Shown: positions 8,484 through 16,750 of the stretch, one piece after another
Numbering within the stretch: position 1 is the first letter of the stretch
How the letters are laid out: every line of letters starts with the position of its first letter
NCBI RefSeq assembly: GCF_001899075.1
Contig: NZ_MKVA01000011.1
Span: forward strand, 62,001 to 126,000
Reading direction: 5' to 3'
Origin: Devosia sp. 67-54
GTDB taxonomy: Bacteria; Pseudomonadota; Alphaproteobacteria; Rhizobiales; Devosiaceae
DNA length: 64,000 nucleotides
Notes under the pieces: model-generated
Seen by the model: only the letters and a program-made list of their open reading frames with translations
The model's database searches: none
What the model was told of the DNA's origin: nothing
Made by a program: the position numbers and the translations under genes

Positions 8484-9635
8484 TTACGCCGCTGCCGGCT
8501 CGTGCAGTGCGCCACCCACCATCGTCCAGAGCAGGCGATGGTCGGAGTCGAACGCCGTCAGATCGGCATCGCGGCCCTGCGAGATCCGTCCGCGTGTCGA
8601 CGACAGGCCGATCACACGGGCAGGCACTTCAGTGGCCGACCGCACCGCATCGGCGAGCGGCACCTTGGCCCATTCGGCGAAATTGGCGACCCCTCGTTCG
8701 AGAGTCAGCATGCTGCCAGCGAGCGTGCCGTCCGCCAGCCGCGCGGAGCGGGCCGAGATGATGACGTGCTGCTCCTCGAGCTCGTATTCGCCGTCCGGCA
8801 TTCCGGCTGCGGAAATCGAATCGGTGACGAGGGCGACACCGTCGATCCCCTTGGCCACGGCCGCCAGCGCCACTGCTCTGGGATGGACATGGATGCCGTC
8901 GACGATCAGCTCGCAGACCAGCCGGGGATCGGTGAGGCCGGCGCCGATCAGCCCTGGTTCGCGATGCCGGAACGGGCTCATGCCGTTGAAGAAGTGGGTT
9001 ACCGACCGCGCTCCGATGTCGACCGCGTGATCGACCTGGGCGAGGGTCGCCACCGAGTGTCCGATGGTGCAGGCGATGCCCTCGGCGAGAGCGCGTTCGA
9101 TGATGGCATCCGCCCCCTCGAGTTCGGGGGCAATCGTCATCAGTCGGATATGTCCGCCGGCAGCGTCCAGCACCTCGGCGAAAAGCTCGGCATCAGGGGC
9201 GAGAGCCGACTCCGGACGGAAAGCGCCGAGCGCGTGCGGGCTGATGAAGGGACCTTCGAGGTGCACCCCGAGGCATCGCGCTCCACCGCTCGGCGATGCC
9301 GCGAGATACGAGCGGACGGCGCCCAGGCCGGCCAGGATGTGCTCCCGGCTGCCGCCAATCGTCGCGAGGAAGCCGGTGACGCCGTGCGCGGCGTAGAATC
9401 GGGCGAGCCGATCCATGTCGGCGGCCGGACCGTCGATGACCTGAACGCCGCCGCCGCCATGCGTGTGGATGTCGAGCAGACCCGGCACAACCGTCGCTGC
9501 GGACGCATCGATGACGCCCTCGGTGCGTGGCGGATCAATCGATGCGATGCGGCCGTCCGCGATCGTCAGCGTGACCGGCCCGGTAAGCTGGCCATCGACG
9601 ACAGCCTGGCCGGCCAAGACTGCCAGATCAGCCAA
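8484..9635 (-). CDS. nagA: N-acetylglucosamine-6-phosphate deacetylase
   Basis: 383 residues. Hydrolyses GlcNAc-6-phosphate to glucosamine-6-phosphate and acetate in the cytoplasm. Motifs: DIHTH at residues 55-59 (both His present, unlike E. coli NagA), HLEGPFISP with the metal-binding Glu, GHSVAT, THFFNGMSPF, DGIHVHP and LVTDSISAAG with the catalytic Asp. The start is read as TTG at 9635: GGAGG sits 5 bases upstream, and the upstream gene's stop falls inside the first codons (8 bp overlap), which implies coupling. The frame is open further upstream but has no motif there. nagB is absent from the operon, so the product may take another route, or the true substrate may be a different N-acetyl-hexosamine phosphate. 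Confidence 0.88.
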   Translation of the reverse strand: MADLAVLAGQAVVDGQLTGPVTLTIADGRIASIDPPRTEGVIDASAATVVPGLLDIHTHGGGGVQVIDGPAADMDRLARFYAAHGVTGFLATIGGSREHILAGLGAVRSYLAASPSGGARCLGVHLEGPFISPHALGAFRPESALAPDAELFAEVLDAAGGHIRLMTIAPELEGADAIIERALAEGIACTIGHSVATLAQVDHAVDIGARSVTHFFNGMSPFRHREPGLIGAGLTDPRLVCELIVDGIHVHPRAVALAAVAKGIDGVALVTDSISAAGMPDGEYELEEQHVIISARSARLADGTLAGSMLTLERGVANFAEWAKVPLADAVRSATEVPARVIGLSSTRGRISQGRDADLTAFDSDHRLLWTMVGGALHEPAAA

Positions 9636-10653
9636 GATCGCCTCCGGCCGTCGGCACGAAAGCCTCGGATTTGACCGAGACATAGGCCGCGCATGCGACC
9701 TCGACGGCGCGCAGTCCGTCTTCGCCGGTGGCGCAGGGGTGGAGCACCCGTCCTTCGGCCAGCGATTGCAGGAACCCCTCGACCATCGCTTGGTCAACGT
9801 CCGGCTCGAACGGTGCCAGCGCGTGCGTGCGCACACCGTGCTGACCTGATATCTGCAGCGCCTCGCGGCCGCTGGCGATGGTCAACGATCCCTCGGTGCC
9901 GACCAGGCGCAGGTAGAAATCGTAGTCCCACACATTGGTCGGCGTCACCGACCAGCTCGGATCGACGCTAGCCGGCACGTCGTCGCCGAACACCACCGAG
10001 ACCAGCGCGCTGTCCTCTACCTTGAGATTGGTGAAGAGCGTGCCGGTTTCGGCCAGCACCTCCTTCGCCTCGAGGCCGGAGACGAACCGCATGGCATCGA
10101 CGACATGCACCGAGTGGTCGATCAGCGCGCCGCCGCCGGCCGCTTCGGCGTCCGTGATCCAGGCGGGATAGCGTGGAGGTAGCGGAGGGCGGCCGCGATT
10201 GCCGCCGACCATGCCGCGCAACGTGCCGATCTCGCCGCGCGCCAAGATATCGCGCGCCTGCATCACAATGGGATAGAACCGGGTGACGAACGCCGTGTGC
10301 AACTGCACGCCGTGCGTCCTGCACACCTCGACCATCGCCGCGGCGTCGTCAACATTGGTGGCGAGCGGCTTCTCGCTCAGCACGTGCAGCCCGCGCGCGG
10401 CCGCCAACTCGACAAGCTCGCGATGCCGGTTGGTTGCACTGCAGACGATCGCGGCGGCCGGATGCGTCGTCTCGATCAACTGCACGGCATCAGCGAAATA
10501 CGGGACGCCCAGATCGGACGCCACCGGCGTCCCGAGTTCGGGCGAGGAATCGTAGACGCCAACCAGCCGGCCGAGCCCACTGCGGCCGAGGGCGCCAGCG
10601 TAGGACCTGGCGTGCGGGCCGTGCTCGACGCCCAAGATCACAACATCGATCAT
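9628..10653 (-). CDS. Gfo/Idh/MocA family NAD(P)-dependent oxidoreductase (first copy)
   Basis: 341 residues. N-terminal Rossmann fold and C-terminal Gfo/Idh/MocA dimer domain; SEKPLATN near residue 95 is the family EKP motif. The dinucleotide loop is atypical, reading LGVEHGPHA instead of GxGxxG. Relatives oxidise or epimerise sugars, inositols and amino sugars. It overlaps the second Gfo/Idh gene by 4 bp (ATGA) and nagA by 8 bp. Two paralogous dehydrogenases side by side suggest an oxidation followed by reduction, or two subunits. The specific substrate is not predictable. Confidence 0.85.
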   Translation of the reverse strand: MIDVVILGVEHGPHARSYAGALGRSGLGRLVGVYDSSPELGTPVASDLGVPYFADAVQLIETTHPAAAIVCSATNRHRELVELAAARGLHVLSEKPLATNVDDAAAMVEVCRTHGVQLHTAFVTRFYPIVMQARDILARGEIGTLRGMVGGNRGRPPLPPRYPAWITDAEAAGGGALIDHSVHVVDAMRFVSGLEAKEVLAETGTLFTNLKVEDSALVSVVFGDDVPASVDPSWSVTPTNVWDYDFYLRLVGTEGSLTIASGREALQISGQHGVRTHALAPFEPDVDQAMVEGFLQSLAEGRVLHPCATGEDGLRAVEVACAAYVSVKSEAFVPTAGGDLG

Positions 10654-11648
10654 CGCGCTGCCTCCTTGCTGCCCGTGAGGTGCACCACGCGCCTGGTGCG
10701 CAGCGACTCGACCGCTGCCAGCGCCACCTCGAGCGCAAGCAGGCCGTCTTCGGCCGGCACCGGGCTCGGCCCGCCCGACTCGACGGCATCGAGGAACGCC
10801 TTGATCTGGGCGACGAAGCCGCGATTGCCGAGCTGGCTCATGGCCCGCGCCGGAGCTCCGGCGCGTTTCAGGCTGGCGACCGCGGTGCCGGCGTAATCCC
10901 AGGTAATCCGGCCGGCGCTGCCGGTGAGCTCGGTCGTCAGCTCGAGCCCATGGCCGGCGGGGTGCCCCCAGCTGGTTTCGACCACCGCCATCGCGCCATT
11001 GTCGTAGCGCACGGTGGCGATGGCGTAGTCGACCACGCCGTCGGCCCGGGCCGAGCCGATCGCATGCACGCGCACCGGCCGGGCGCCGCTGACCCAGTTG
11101 AGATAGTCGAAGGAATGGATCGCCAGATCGACCAGAGGTCCGCCTGACTGGTCGGCATCGCCGAGCCAGTCATGCTCGCTCCATGTCGGCCGCTCGCCAA
11201 CCAGCGACTGCGACATCATCCGCAGCTCGCCGATCCGCCCGGCGCGCACCGCGCGATAGGCCGCGTCATGGTCGGGCTCGAAACGCGAGACGTGCCCGAT
11301 CATCAGCAGCCCCGGTCCGCGCCGTCCGGCCGCGACGATCCGCTCGCCATCGGCCATGGTGCGGGCCACGGGCTTCTCGCAGAGCACGTGCTTACCGGCT
11401 CCAAGCGCCGCGACCGCCAGGTCGGCGTGGGTGGGCGAGGGCGTGCAGATGCTGACCACCTCCACATCGGAGGCGAGCAGGGCATCGAGAGAAGGAAGGA
11501 CGCGCGCGCCATATTTCCCCGCGAGGGCGGCTGCCTTCTCGGCCACGGGCTCGACGACGTAGGCCAGTTCGGCACGCGGATCGGCGGCATAGCCGCGGGC
11601 ATGAGACTGCGCGATATAGCCCGCGCCAACTATTCCGATCTTCACCAT
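10650..11648 (-). CDS. Gfo/Idh/MocA family NAD(P)-dependent oxidoreductase (second copy)
   Basis: 332 residues from ATG 11648, which begins MVKIGIVGAGYIAQSHARGY with a canonical GxGxxA/G nucleotide loop at residues 8-13. The EKP motif (CEKPVARTMADGERI) is near residue 93, and a catalytic-type stretch GPLVDLAIHSFDYLNWVSG is in the middle of the protein (~residue 180). The frame is open upstream to 11732 but overlaps the ROK kinase gene, so the internal ATG is preferred. It is separated from the ROK gene by 4 bp and overlaps the next dehydrogenase by 4 bp, so it is inside the operon. Role: sugar or amino-sugar oxidation in the imported-substrate pathway (inferred). Confidence 0.87.
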   Translation of the reverse strand: MVKIGIVGAGYIAQSHARGYAADPRAELAYVVEPVAEKAAALAGKYGARVLPSLDALLASDVEVVSICTPSPTHADLAVAALGAGKHVLCEKPVARTMADGERIVAAGRRGPGLLMIGHVSRFEPDHDAAYRAVRAGRIGELRMMSQSLVGERPTWSEHDWLGDADQSGGPLVDLAIHSFDYLNWVSGARPVRVHAIGSARADGVVDYAIATVRYDNGAMAVVETSWGHPAGHGLELTTELTGSAGRITWDYAGTAVASLKRAGAPARAMSQLGNRGFVAQIKAFLDAVESGGPSPVPAEDGLLALEVALAAVESLRTRRVVHLTGSKEAAR

Positions 11649-11652
11649 GATA

Positions 11653-12591
11653 TCACCACCGGGTTCTGCGGCGGTCGTCGCGCAGCAGCTGCGAGCGATG
11701 TGCGGCGCCAAGAACGCCGGACTCTCCGCCAAGCGCCGCGGGGACGACCCGTACCGTCGCCTCGACGTCGGCGAGCTGTTCGTCGAATACCTCCTGCAGC
11801 CGGTCGAGCAGGAGCGGTCCGACCTCGGACACCCCGCCGCCCACCATCAGCAATTGCAGGTCGAGCACGGTCATGTAGTCGGCCAGCACGCGGCCAAGAT
11901 GTCCCGCAGCATCATGGATGGCGTTGATGGCCCGCGCGTCGCCTTTGGCGGCCGCGGCGGCGACCGCTTCCACACCGCCGACCGTGATGCCGGCGGCCCG
12001 CGCGATCGCCGGTCCGGACGCGACGGTTTCGAGGCAGCCATAGCGGCCGCAGTTGCATTGGATGCCGTCGGCGACGGCGCGCACATGGCCGATCTCGCCA
12101 GCCAGGCCCCTGACGCCGCGGTACACCTGCCAGTCGAAGACGAAGGACATCGACACGCCGGTGCCGATGTTGAGATAGGCCACGTCGGCCTGGCCGATCC
12201 CCGCACCGGCGATCAACTCGCCGAACGCCGCGGCCTTCACGTCGTGGATCACCGTGGTCGGGTGGCCCACGGCGCTCTGCACCTCGGCTACGACCTCGTA
12301 GTTGACGATCTTGAGGACCGGCGCGTCGCGCACGATGCCGCGGACCGAATCGACGGTCCCCGGCATCCCGATCACCACCGGACCCACCGCGATGCCGCCG
12401 GCCCTGGCCACCTCGAGCAGCCCCGAGGCGACCGAGATGCAGGCCTCGACCACCGCGCGACCGCCTTCCTTCGGCGTCGGCATCCACTTGCGGGCCACCA
12501 CCGAGCCCGACGGTTCTATTACGACACCGGCGATCTTCGAACCGCCGACATCGATGCCGATCCCGCCAGACGGCGATCCCGTCTCTGTCAT
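11653..12591 (-). CDS. ROK-family sugar kinase
   Basis: 312 residues, no N-terminal HTH, so probably a kinase rather than a regulator. Motifs: GIDVGGSKIAG (phosphate-binding, residues 12-22), GMPGTVD, HDVKAAAFGE (catalytic Asp; family usually ND), GLAGEIGHV and the zinc site CNCGRYGCLE. The glycine-rich loop usually written GTGxGGG reads GTGVSMS, so activity should not be taken for granted. ATG at 12591 chosen; the frame runs on upstream without ROK sequence. It lies between the permease gene and the dehydrogenases. A GlcNAc- or other amino-sugar-kinase role would supply the phosphorylated substrate of NagA. Confidence 0.82.
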   Translation of the reverse strand: MTETGSPSGGIGIDVGGSKIAGVVIEPSGSVVARKWMPTPKEGGRAVVEACISVASGLLEVARAGGIAVGPVVIGMPGTVDSVRGIVRDAPVLKIVNYEVVAEVQSAVGHPTTVIHDVKAAAFGELIAGAGIGQADVAYLNIGTGVSMSFVFDWQVYRGVRGLAGEIGHVRAVADGIQCNCGRYGCLETVASGPAIARAAGITVGGVEAVAAAAAKGDARAINAIHDAAGHLGRVLADYMTVLDLQLLMVGGGVSEVGPLLLDRLQEVFDEQLADVEATVRVVPAALGGESGVLGAAHRSQLLRDDRRRTRW

Positions 12592-12641
12592 AGTCACGTC
12601 TATGTCGCTCCCTTTGCGCGCTGCGGCGATGTTCCCGGGTC

Positions 12642-13469
12642 TCACTTCAACCCCGTCGTGGCCATGCCTTCGATGAAGCGCCGCTGCATGAACAGGAAAA
12701 CGATGAGCAGCGGCAGCACCGTCATCGTGGCCGCTGCCATCTGCAGATCGGTGCGGGTGAGGAACCGTCCCGCGAACTGCGCCAGCCCCAGCGGCAGGGT
12801 GTACATGTCGGGAGACGAGGCCACGAGCAGCGGCCAGAGAAACGACTCCCAACTCGTCACCAGCGTGAAGATCGTGAGCGCAGACAGCGCGGGCCTCGTC
12901 AGTGGCAGCACGATCTGGAAGAAGATTCGGAGCTCACCGGCGCCGTCGACCCGGGCGCTCTCGATCAGCTGAGTCGGGATCGACATCATGTACTGCCGCA
13001 TCAGGAAGATGCCGAACGCATCGACGAGCGACGGCAGCACCATGCCGCCATAGGTATTGAGCAGATTGAGGTCGCTGGCCAGCACATAGAGCGGGATCAC
13101 CCGCACCTGGAACGGGATCATCAGCGTTGCCAGAACGACGACGAAGAGCACGTCGCGGCCGGGAAAGCGGAACTTGGCAAACGCATATCCCGCCAGCGAA
13201 CTGGTCAGCAGGACACTCACGACGCTGATCGCCGAGATGATCACGCTGTTGATGAAATAGCGGACGAAATCGGCGGTCTTGAAGACCGCCTTGTAGTTGT
13301 CAAGATTGACATGCTTGGGCAGGATGGTCGGCGGAAAAGCGAGAATTTCCGGCAACGTCTTTAACGAGGCCAGCACCATCCAGATGAGCGGCGTGAGCAT
13401 GGTGACCGCGCCCACGAGCAGCAGCATGTACTTGGCGACGTCAACGGATCGCTTCGCTCCGGTTTGCAT
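12642..13469 (-). CDS. Sugar ABC transporter permease, MalG/UgpE type (second importer)
   Basis: 275 residues, about six membrane segments. The EAA loop reads ESARVDGAGELRIFFQIVLP. The ATG at 13469 overlaps the stop of the other permease by one base (TGATG). Together with the two genes upstream it forms a binding-protein-dependent importer; no ATPase gene is present anywhere in this operon. It is followed by a 50 bp gap and the ROK kinase. Confidence 0.92.
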   Translation of the reverse strand: MQTGAKRSVDVAKYMLLLVGAVTMLTPLIWMVLASLKTLPEILAFPPTILPKHVNLDNYKAVFKTADFVRYFINSVIISAISVVSVLLTSSLAGYAFAKFRFPGRDVLFVVVLATLMIPFQVRVIPLYVLASDLNLLNTYGGMVLPSLVDAFGIFLMRQYMMSIPTQLIESARVDGAGELRIFFQIVLPLTRPALSALTIFTLVTSWESFLWPLLVASSPDMYTLPLGLAQFAGRFLTRTDLQMAAATMTVLPLLIVFLFMQRRFIEGMATTGLK

Positions 13470-14401
13470 CAGTACTCGAACTTCCGTTGGATCAGGCGAA
13501 ACTGGATGAGCGTGACGATCATGATGAGGACGAAGAGCAGGAACGCCGCGGCCGAGCCATAACCCATCTCGAGCGGTCGGAACGTCTGCTCGACGATGTA
13601 CAGGACCACCGAACGTGTACTGCCGAGCGGACCACCGGGAAGCCGCTGCGGCGAGCCGGTCATAACGTAGGTCTGGGTAAACAGCTGCAGCCCGTTGATG
13701 ACACCGATCACGGCCGCCAGAACGATACTCGGGTTGAGCAGCGGCAGCGTGACATACCAGAAGCTGCGCCACGGCCCGGCCCCGTCGATGCGCGCCGCAT
13801 CGGTCACTTCGCGCGGGATCGCCTGCAGGCCCGCGAGGAAGATCACCATGTAAAAGCCCATGTCGCGCCAGATGGTCATCAGCGCGATGCCCGGAAGCGC
13901 CCAGTCGGGCGACGCGAGCCATCCGGGCCCGTTGATGCCGACCCAGCCCAACACGGTGTTGACCAGCCCGAACGAGGGCTCGAGAAGCGCGCGCCAAACA
14001 AACGCGACCGCGACCAGAGAGGTCACCACGGGGACGAAATAGATCGTCCGGAAGATCCCCCGAAACCGCAGGCCGGCACCGTTGAGCAGCACCGCCACGA
14101 ACAGTGCCAGCGCGATCGCGGGCAGCACGCTGAGTACCGTGAAGTACAGCGTCACCAGGACCGATTTGTGGAAGTCGCCATCTTCGAAGATCAGCCGGCG
14201 ATAATTGTCCAGCCCAACGAAGGTCTTTTCGGCACCGAGAAGCCATTTGTAGAGACTGAACTGCAGGGCCCGCGCCATCGGATAGAAGACGGTCAGCCCA
14301 AGAAGGATGAGGGCAGGAGCCAGGAAGAGGAAGGCCCAGCGTGTCTCATGACGACGCAGCGCACCACCCGTCCCAGTCCCCCGCCCTCGCCGCAATATCA
14401 C
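13469..14401 (-). CDS. Sugar ABC transporter permease, MalF/UgpA type (second importer)
   Basis: 310 residues. Starts with GTG at 14401, overlapping the TGA of the binding-protein gene by 4 bases (GTGA); no in-frame ATG gives a better start. The first membrane segment is WAFLFLAPALILLGLTVFYP, and the EAA loop reads TDAARIDGAGPWRSFWYVTLP. It pairs with the MalG-type permease to form the membrane channel. The operon position suggests translation coupled to the binding protein. Confidence 0.92.
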   Translation of the reverse strand: MILRRGRGTGTGGALRRHETRWAFLFLAPALILLGLTVFYPMARALQFSLYKWLLGAEKTFVGLDNYRRLIFEDGDFHKSVLVTLYFTVLSVLPAIALALFVAVLLNGAGLRFRGIFRTIYFVPVVTSLVAVAFVWRALLEPSFGLVNTVLGWVGINGPGWLASPDWALPGIALMTIWRDMGFYMVIFLAGLQAIPREVTDAARIDGAGPWRSFWYVTLPLLNPSIVLAAVIGVINGLQLFTQTYVMTGSPQRLPGGPLGSTRSVVLYIVEQTFRPLEMGYGSAAAFLLFVLIMIVTLIQFRLIQRKFEY

Positions 14402-15654
14402 TTCAGCAGGCCCTTGCTGCGGTACAGAGCCCGCTCGTCGGCAGCGCCCTTGTCGACGGCGGTCTTCACGTCGACTCCCTTGAGGACGATCTCGTCCCAG
14501 ATCTCCTGCTGGATCGCATAGGCGTCATCCCAGCCTTTGGAGTCATAGGGCATGGCGCTCTGCAGTGCCTTGAAGCCGGCGGCAACATTGGGGTCTTGCT
14601 GCAGGGTCTGGTCGCTGAGCAGCGCTATCCGCGACGGCAGCTCCGCGCCACCCGCGATCCACTTCTTCTGGGCGTCCTCGGAGGTGAGATAGGCAACCCA
14701 CTTCCAGGCGTCGTCCTTGACGGCACACTTGGACGACACGGCGTACGACCATGAGGTGCTCGCCACCTTGCCGGGAGCATTGTCGGCAAATGGCGGCGCG
14801 GGATGGACACTGAAGTGCAGATCGTCGGACGCCAGGCGGTAGACGCCGTCGAAGGTGAATTCCTTGAACGTCATGGCGGCCTTGCCGATCGTGAACTTGC
14901 TCTGCTCGGCGAGGAACTGCGGGTCGTCCACGTGGTCCTTGGCCACCAGGCTGGTGATCCGGTCCCACGCCAGGTAACCGGGGTCGGAATCGTAGTTGAT
15001 GTCGCCGGTGGTGTCATTGACCAGGCCGTCGGCATAAGCGAGCGTCGGCACGGCGTAGAACCACTGGTACGGCGAGGCCGCGATGTCGATGCCGGCCTGG
15101 GTCATCTTGCCGTTCTCGACCGTCGTCAGCTTCTTGGCGGCGTCGACCAGGTCGCTCCAGGTCGCGAAGTCCTTGGACGGATCGAGACCGGCCTGCTTGA
15201 ACAGATCGTCGTTATAGAAGAGCATGAACGTCTGCACGTCGGTGGGCAGCGCGTAGTACGAGCCATCGATCTTGAGCAATTTGATGGAGGCCGGCGTGAA
15301 CGTCGATTCAATGTCCGCAGTCGACATGATGGAGGCCGGCACGGGGTCGAGCTCACCGCGCTTGTAGAATTCGGCGAGAATGTTGGCGGGAAGCTGGAAA
15401 ACGCACGGGCCGTTGCCGGCCTCGAGCGCGGCGCCCAGTTTCTGGAAGTAAGACGAATAGGGGATCGACTGAAAATCGATCTTGGCGTCTCCATAGCTAT
15501 CCGCGAATTCCTGCACCATCTTGGCGCGTGCGTCGCTCTGGTGCTGCCAATGGCTGATGGTCACATCGGCCGCGGCTGCTGGCGAGAGCGGAATAGCGGC
15601 CATGCTGAGCGCAAGGGGGAGAACGACGACTACTCTTATGCTGTTTAGGCGCAT
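14398..15654 (-). CDS. Sugar ABC transporter periplasmic substrate-binding protein
   Basis: 418 residues with a Sec signal peptide: basic start, hydrophobic core and an AAA-type cleavage region near residue 29 (SPAAAADVT). The mature part matches family 1 extracellular binding proteins (MalE/UgpB), with ALPTDVQTFMLFYNDDLFKQ and TWSDLVDAAKKL as typical elements. A strong Shine-Dalgarno, GGAGGAGG, lies 7 bases before the ATG at 15654. First transport gene of the minus-strand operon, preceded by the promoter and tandem operators listed separately. Confidence 0.93.
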   Translation of the reverse strand: MRLNSIRVVVVLPLALSMAAIPLSPAAAADVTISHWQHQSDARAKMVQEFADSYGDAKIDFQSIPYSSYFQKLGAALEAGNGPCVFQLPANILAEFYKRGELDPVPASIMSTADIESTFTPASIKLLKIDGSYYALPTDVQTFMLFYNDDLFKQAGLDPSKDFATWSDLVDAAKKLTTVENGKMTQAGIDIAASPYQWFYAVPTLAYADGLVNDTTGDINYDSDPGYLAWDRITSLVAKDHVDDPQFLAEQSKFTIGKAAMTFKEFTFDGVYRLASDDLHFSVHPAPPFADNAPGKVASTSWSYAVSSKCAVKDDAWKWVAYLTSEDAQKKWIAGGAELPSRIALLSDQTLQQDPNVAAGFKALQSAMPYDSKGWDDAYAIQQEIWDEIVLKGVDVKTAVDKGAADERALYRSKGLLK

Positions 15655-15685
15655 CTGGACCCTCCTCCGGGCTGCTGTCCAACAA

Positions 15686-15722
15686 TGTCTGTATTGCAGA
15701 CACTGTGTCTGTAAAACAGACG
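15686..15722. promoter_or_regulatory. Tandem palindromic operators ahead of the binding-protein gene
   Basis: Two 17-base near-palindromes begin at 15686 (TGTCTGTATTGCAGACA) and 15706 (TGTCTGTAAAACAGACG). They share TGTCTGTA-N2-N-CAGAC and sit 20 bp apart, about two helical turns, on the same DNA face. They lie between the -10 of the promoter below and the start codon of the binding-protein gene. The adjacent IclR-type regulator is the obvious candidate ligand; IclR proteins commonly bind such paired inverted repeats as dimers of dimers. Confidence 0.65.
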
Positions 15723-15726
15723 ACGC

Positions 15727-15755
15727 ACCCTAAGAGCCAGATTTTTGATCGTCAA
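15727..15755 (-). promoter_or_regulatory. Candidate sigma70 promoter for the amino-sugar operon
   Basis: On the minus strand TTGACG (15755-15750), a 17 bp spacer and TAGGGT (15732-15727) form a promoter-like pair, with the -35 good and the -10 weak. It overlaps the stop codon of the iclR-type gene and leads directly into the two operators, which would cover the transcription start. So the transport genes probably have their own repressed promoter in addition to read-through from the regulator gene. Confidence 0.4.
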
Positions 15756-16531
15756 TAGCGAGCGCGACCTCCGATCGCTTTGCTGATCGTGGCGGCAGCG
15801 CTTAGTAGGTCGGGCAGGAAGGCCTCGACCCGCTCCTGCGTGAGCCGGCTCGCCGGGCCCGCCACGGTGAGGGCCGCGATGGTCTGATTGTCCGGGCCGT
15901 GCACAGGCACCGAGGCGCTGGACAGGTCGGGGTCGAGGTCCTGTACCGAGGTGACAAACCCGCGCGCAACGATCTCGGTGATACGCTGCTCCAGTTTGCG
16001 CCGGCTTGCCTTGTGCTCGATCATGTATCGTTCGCGTAGCGCCGGACTGGCGTATGCAAGAAGCACCATGCCAGTGACCGACTCGTGCAGCGGCAGCCGG
16101 CGCCCTGGCGCCTCGACCATTCGGACCGACCGGCGGCTCTCTGCCTTCTCGACGTATATCACCGAGTCCTGGTCGAGCACGCCGAGCAGTACGGTCTCGC
16201 CGGTGCCCTCGGCAAGATCCTCGACGACCGGGCGCGCGACGTCGTTCAGATCGGAACGGGAGTGGACTTTCTCGCCGAGTTCGAAAAGTCCCCAGCCGAG
16301 TTCGTACCGGCTATGCGAGTCGCGGCGGACCAGGCCGCGAATCTCGTAGGTGGTGACTACGTTGTAGGCCGCAGTGCGCGAGAAACCCGTCCGCGTGACG
16401 ATCTCGCTCAGCGTCAGGGGACGGTCACTCTGGGCAAGCGCCGAAAGGATATCCAGAGCGCGCAGCAGCGATTTCACCGGCCGCAACCGCCGGCCGTCGT
16501 CGCTCACGACGACGTCGTCGTCTTCCTCCAC
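15752..16531 (-). CDS. IclR-family transcriptional regulator
   Basis: 259 residues from a GTG at 16531 with GGAGG 7 bases upstream; the frame continues far upstream without homology. N-terminal winged HTH (residues ~15-75; LTLSEIVTRTGFSRTAAYNV is the recognition region) and C-terminal IclR effector domain containing VIYVEKAESRR and LPLHESVTGMVLLAY. It is the first gene of the minus-strand cluster. The paired palindromes just downstream suggest that it represses the transporter and catabolic genes until a pathway intermediate binds. Confidence 0.9.
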   Translation of the reverse strand: MEEDDDVVVSDDGRRLRPVKSLLRALDILSALAQSDRPLTLSEIVTRTGFSRTAAYNVVTTYEIRGLVRRDSHSRYELGWGLFELGEKVHSRSDLNDVARPVVEDLAEGTGETVLLGVLDQDSVIYVEKAESRRSVRMVEAPGRRLPLHESVTGMVLLAYASPALRERYMIEHKASRRKLEQRITEIVARGFVTSVQDLDPDLSSASVPVHGPDNQTIAALTVAGPASRLTQERVEAFLPDLLSAAATISKAIGGRARY

Positions 16532-16750
16532 GCGATGTCCTCCAGGTCCTCTTGCCGTCGCCTCGCTGTAACCGACGAGCGATCTCCGCGACAAGGGCCG
16601 CGGCAGGGCTGGCGGTCCTATGGCGGCGTTGCGATTGACGAGCGCCTGAGGCGCGTTGTTGTAGCGATGGCGTTGTGGTAGAGGCCGTTTCAAAGCAGTT
16701 TGTTCAGCCTTTGGACATGGCTGAGGCCTCGATAGCTGGAAACGAGTTTC

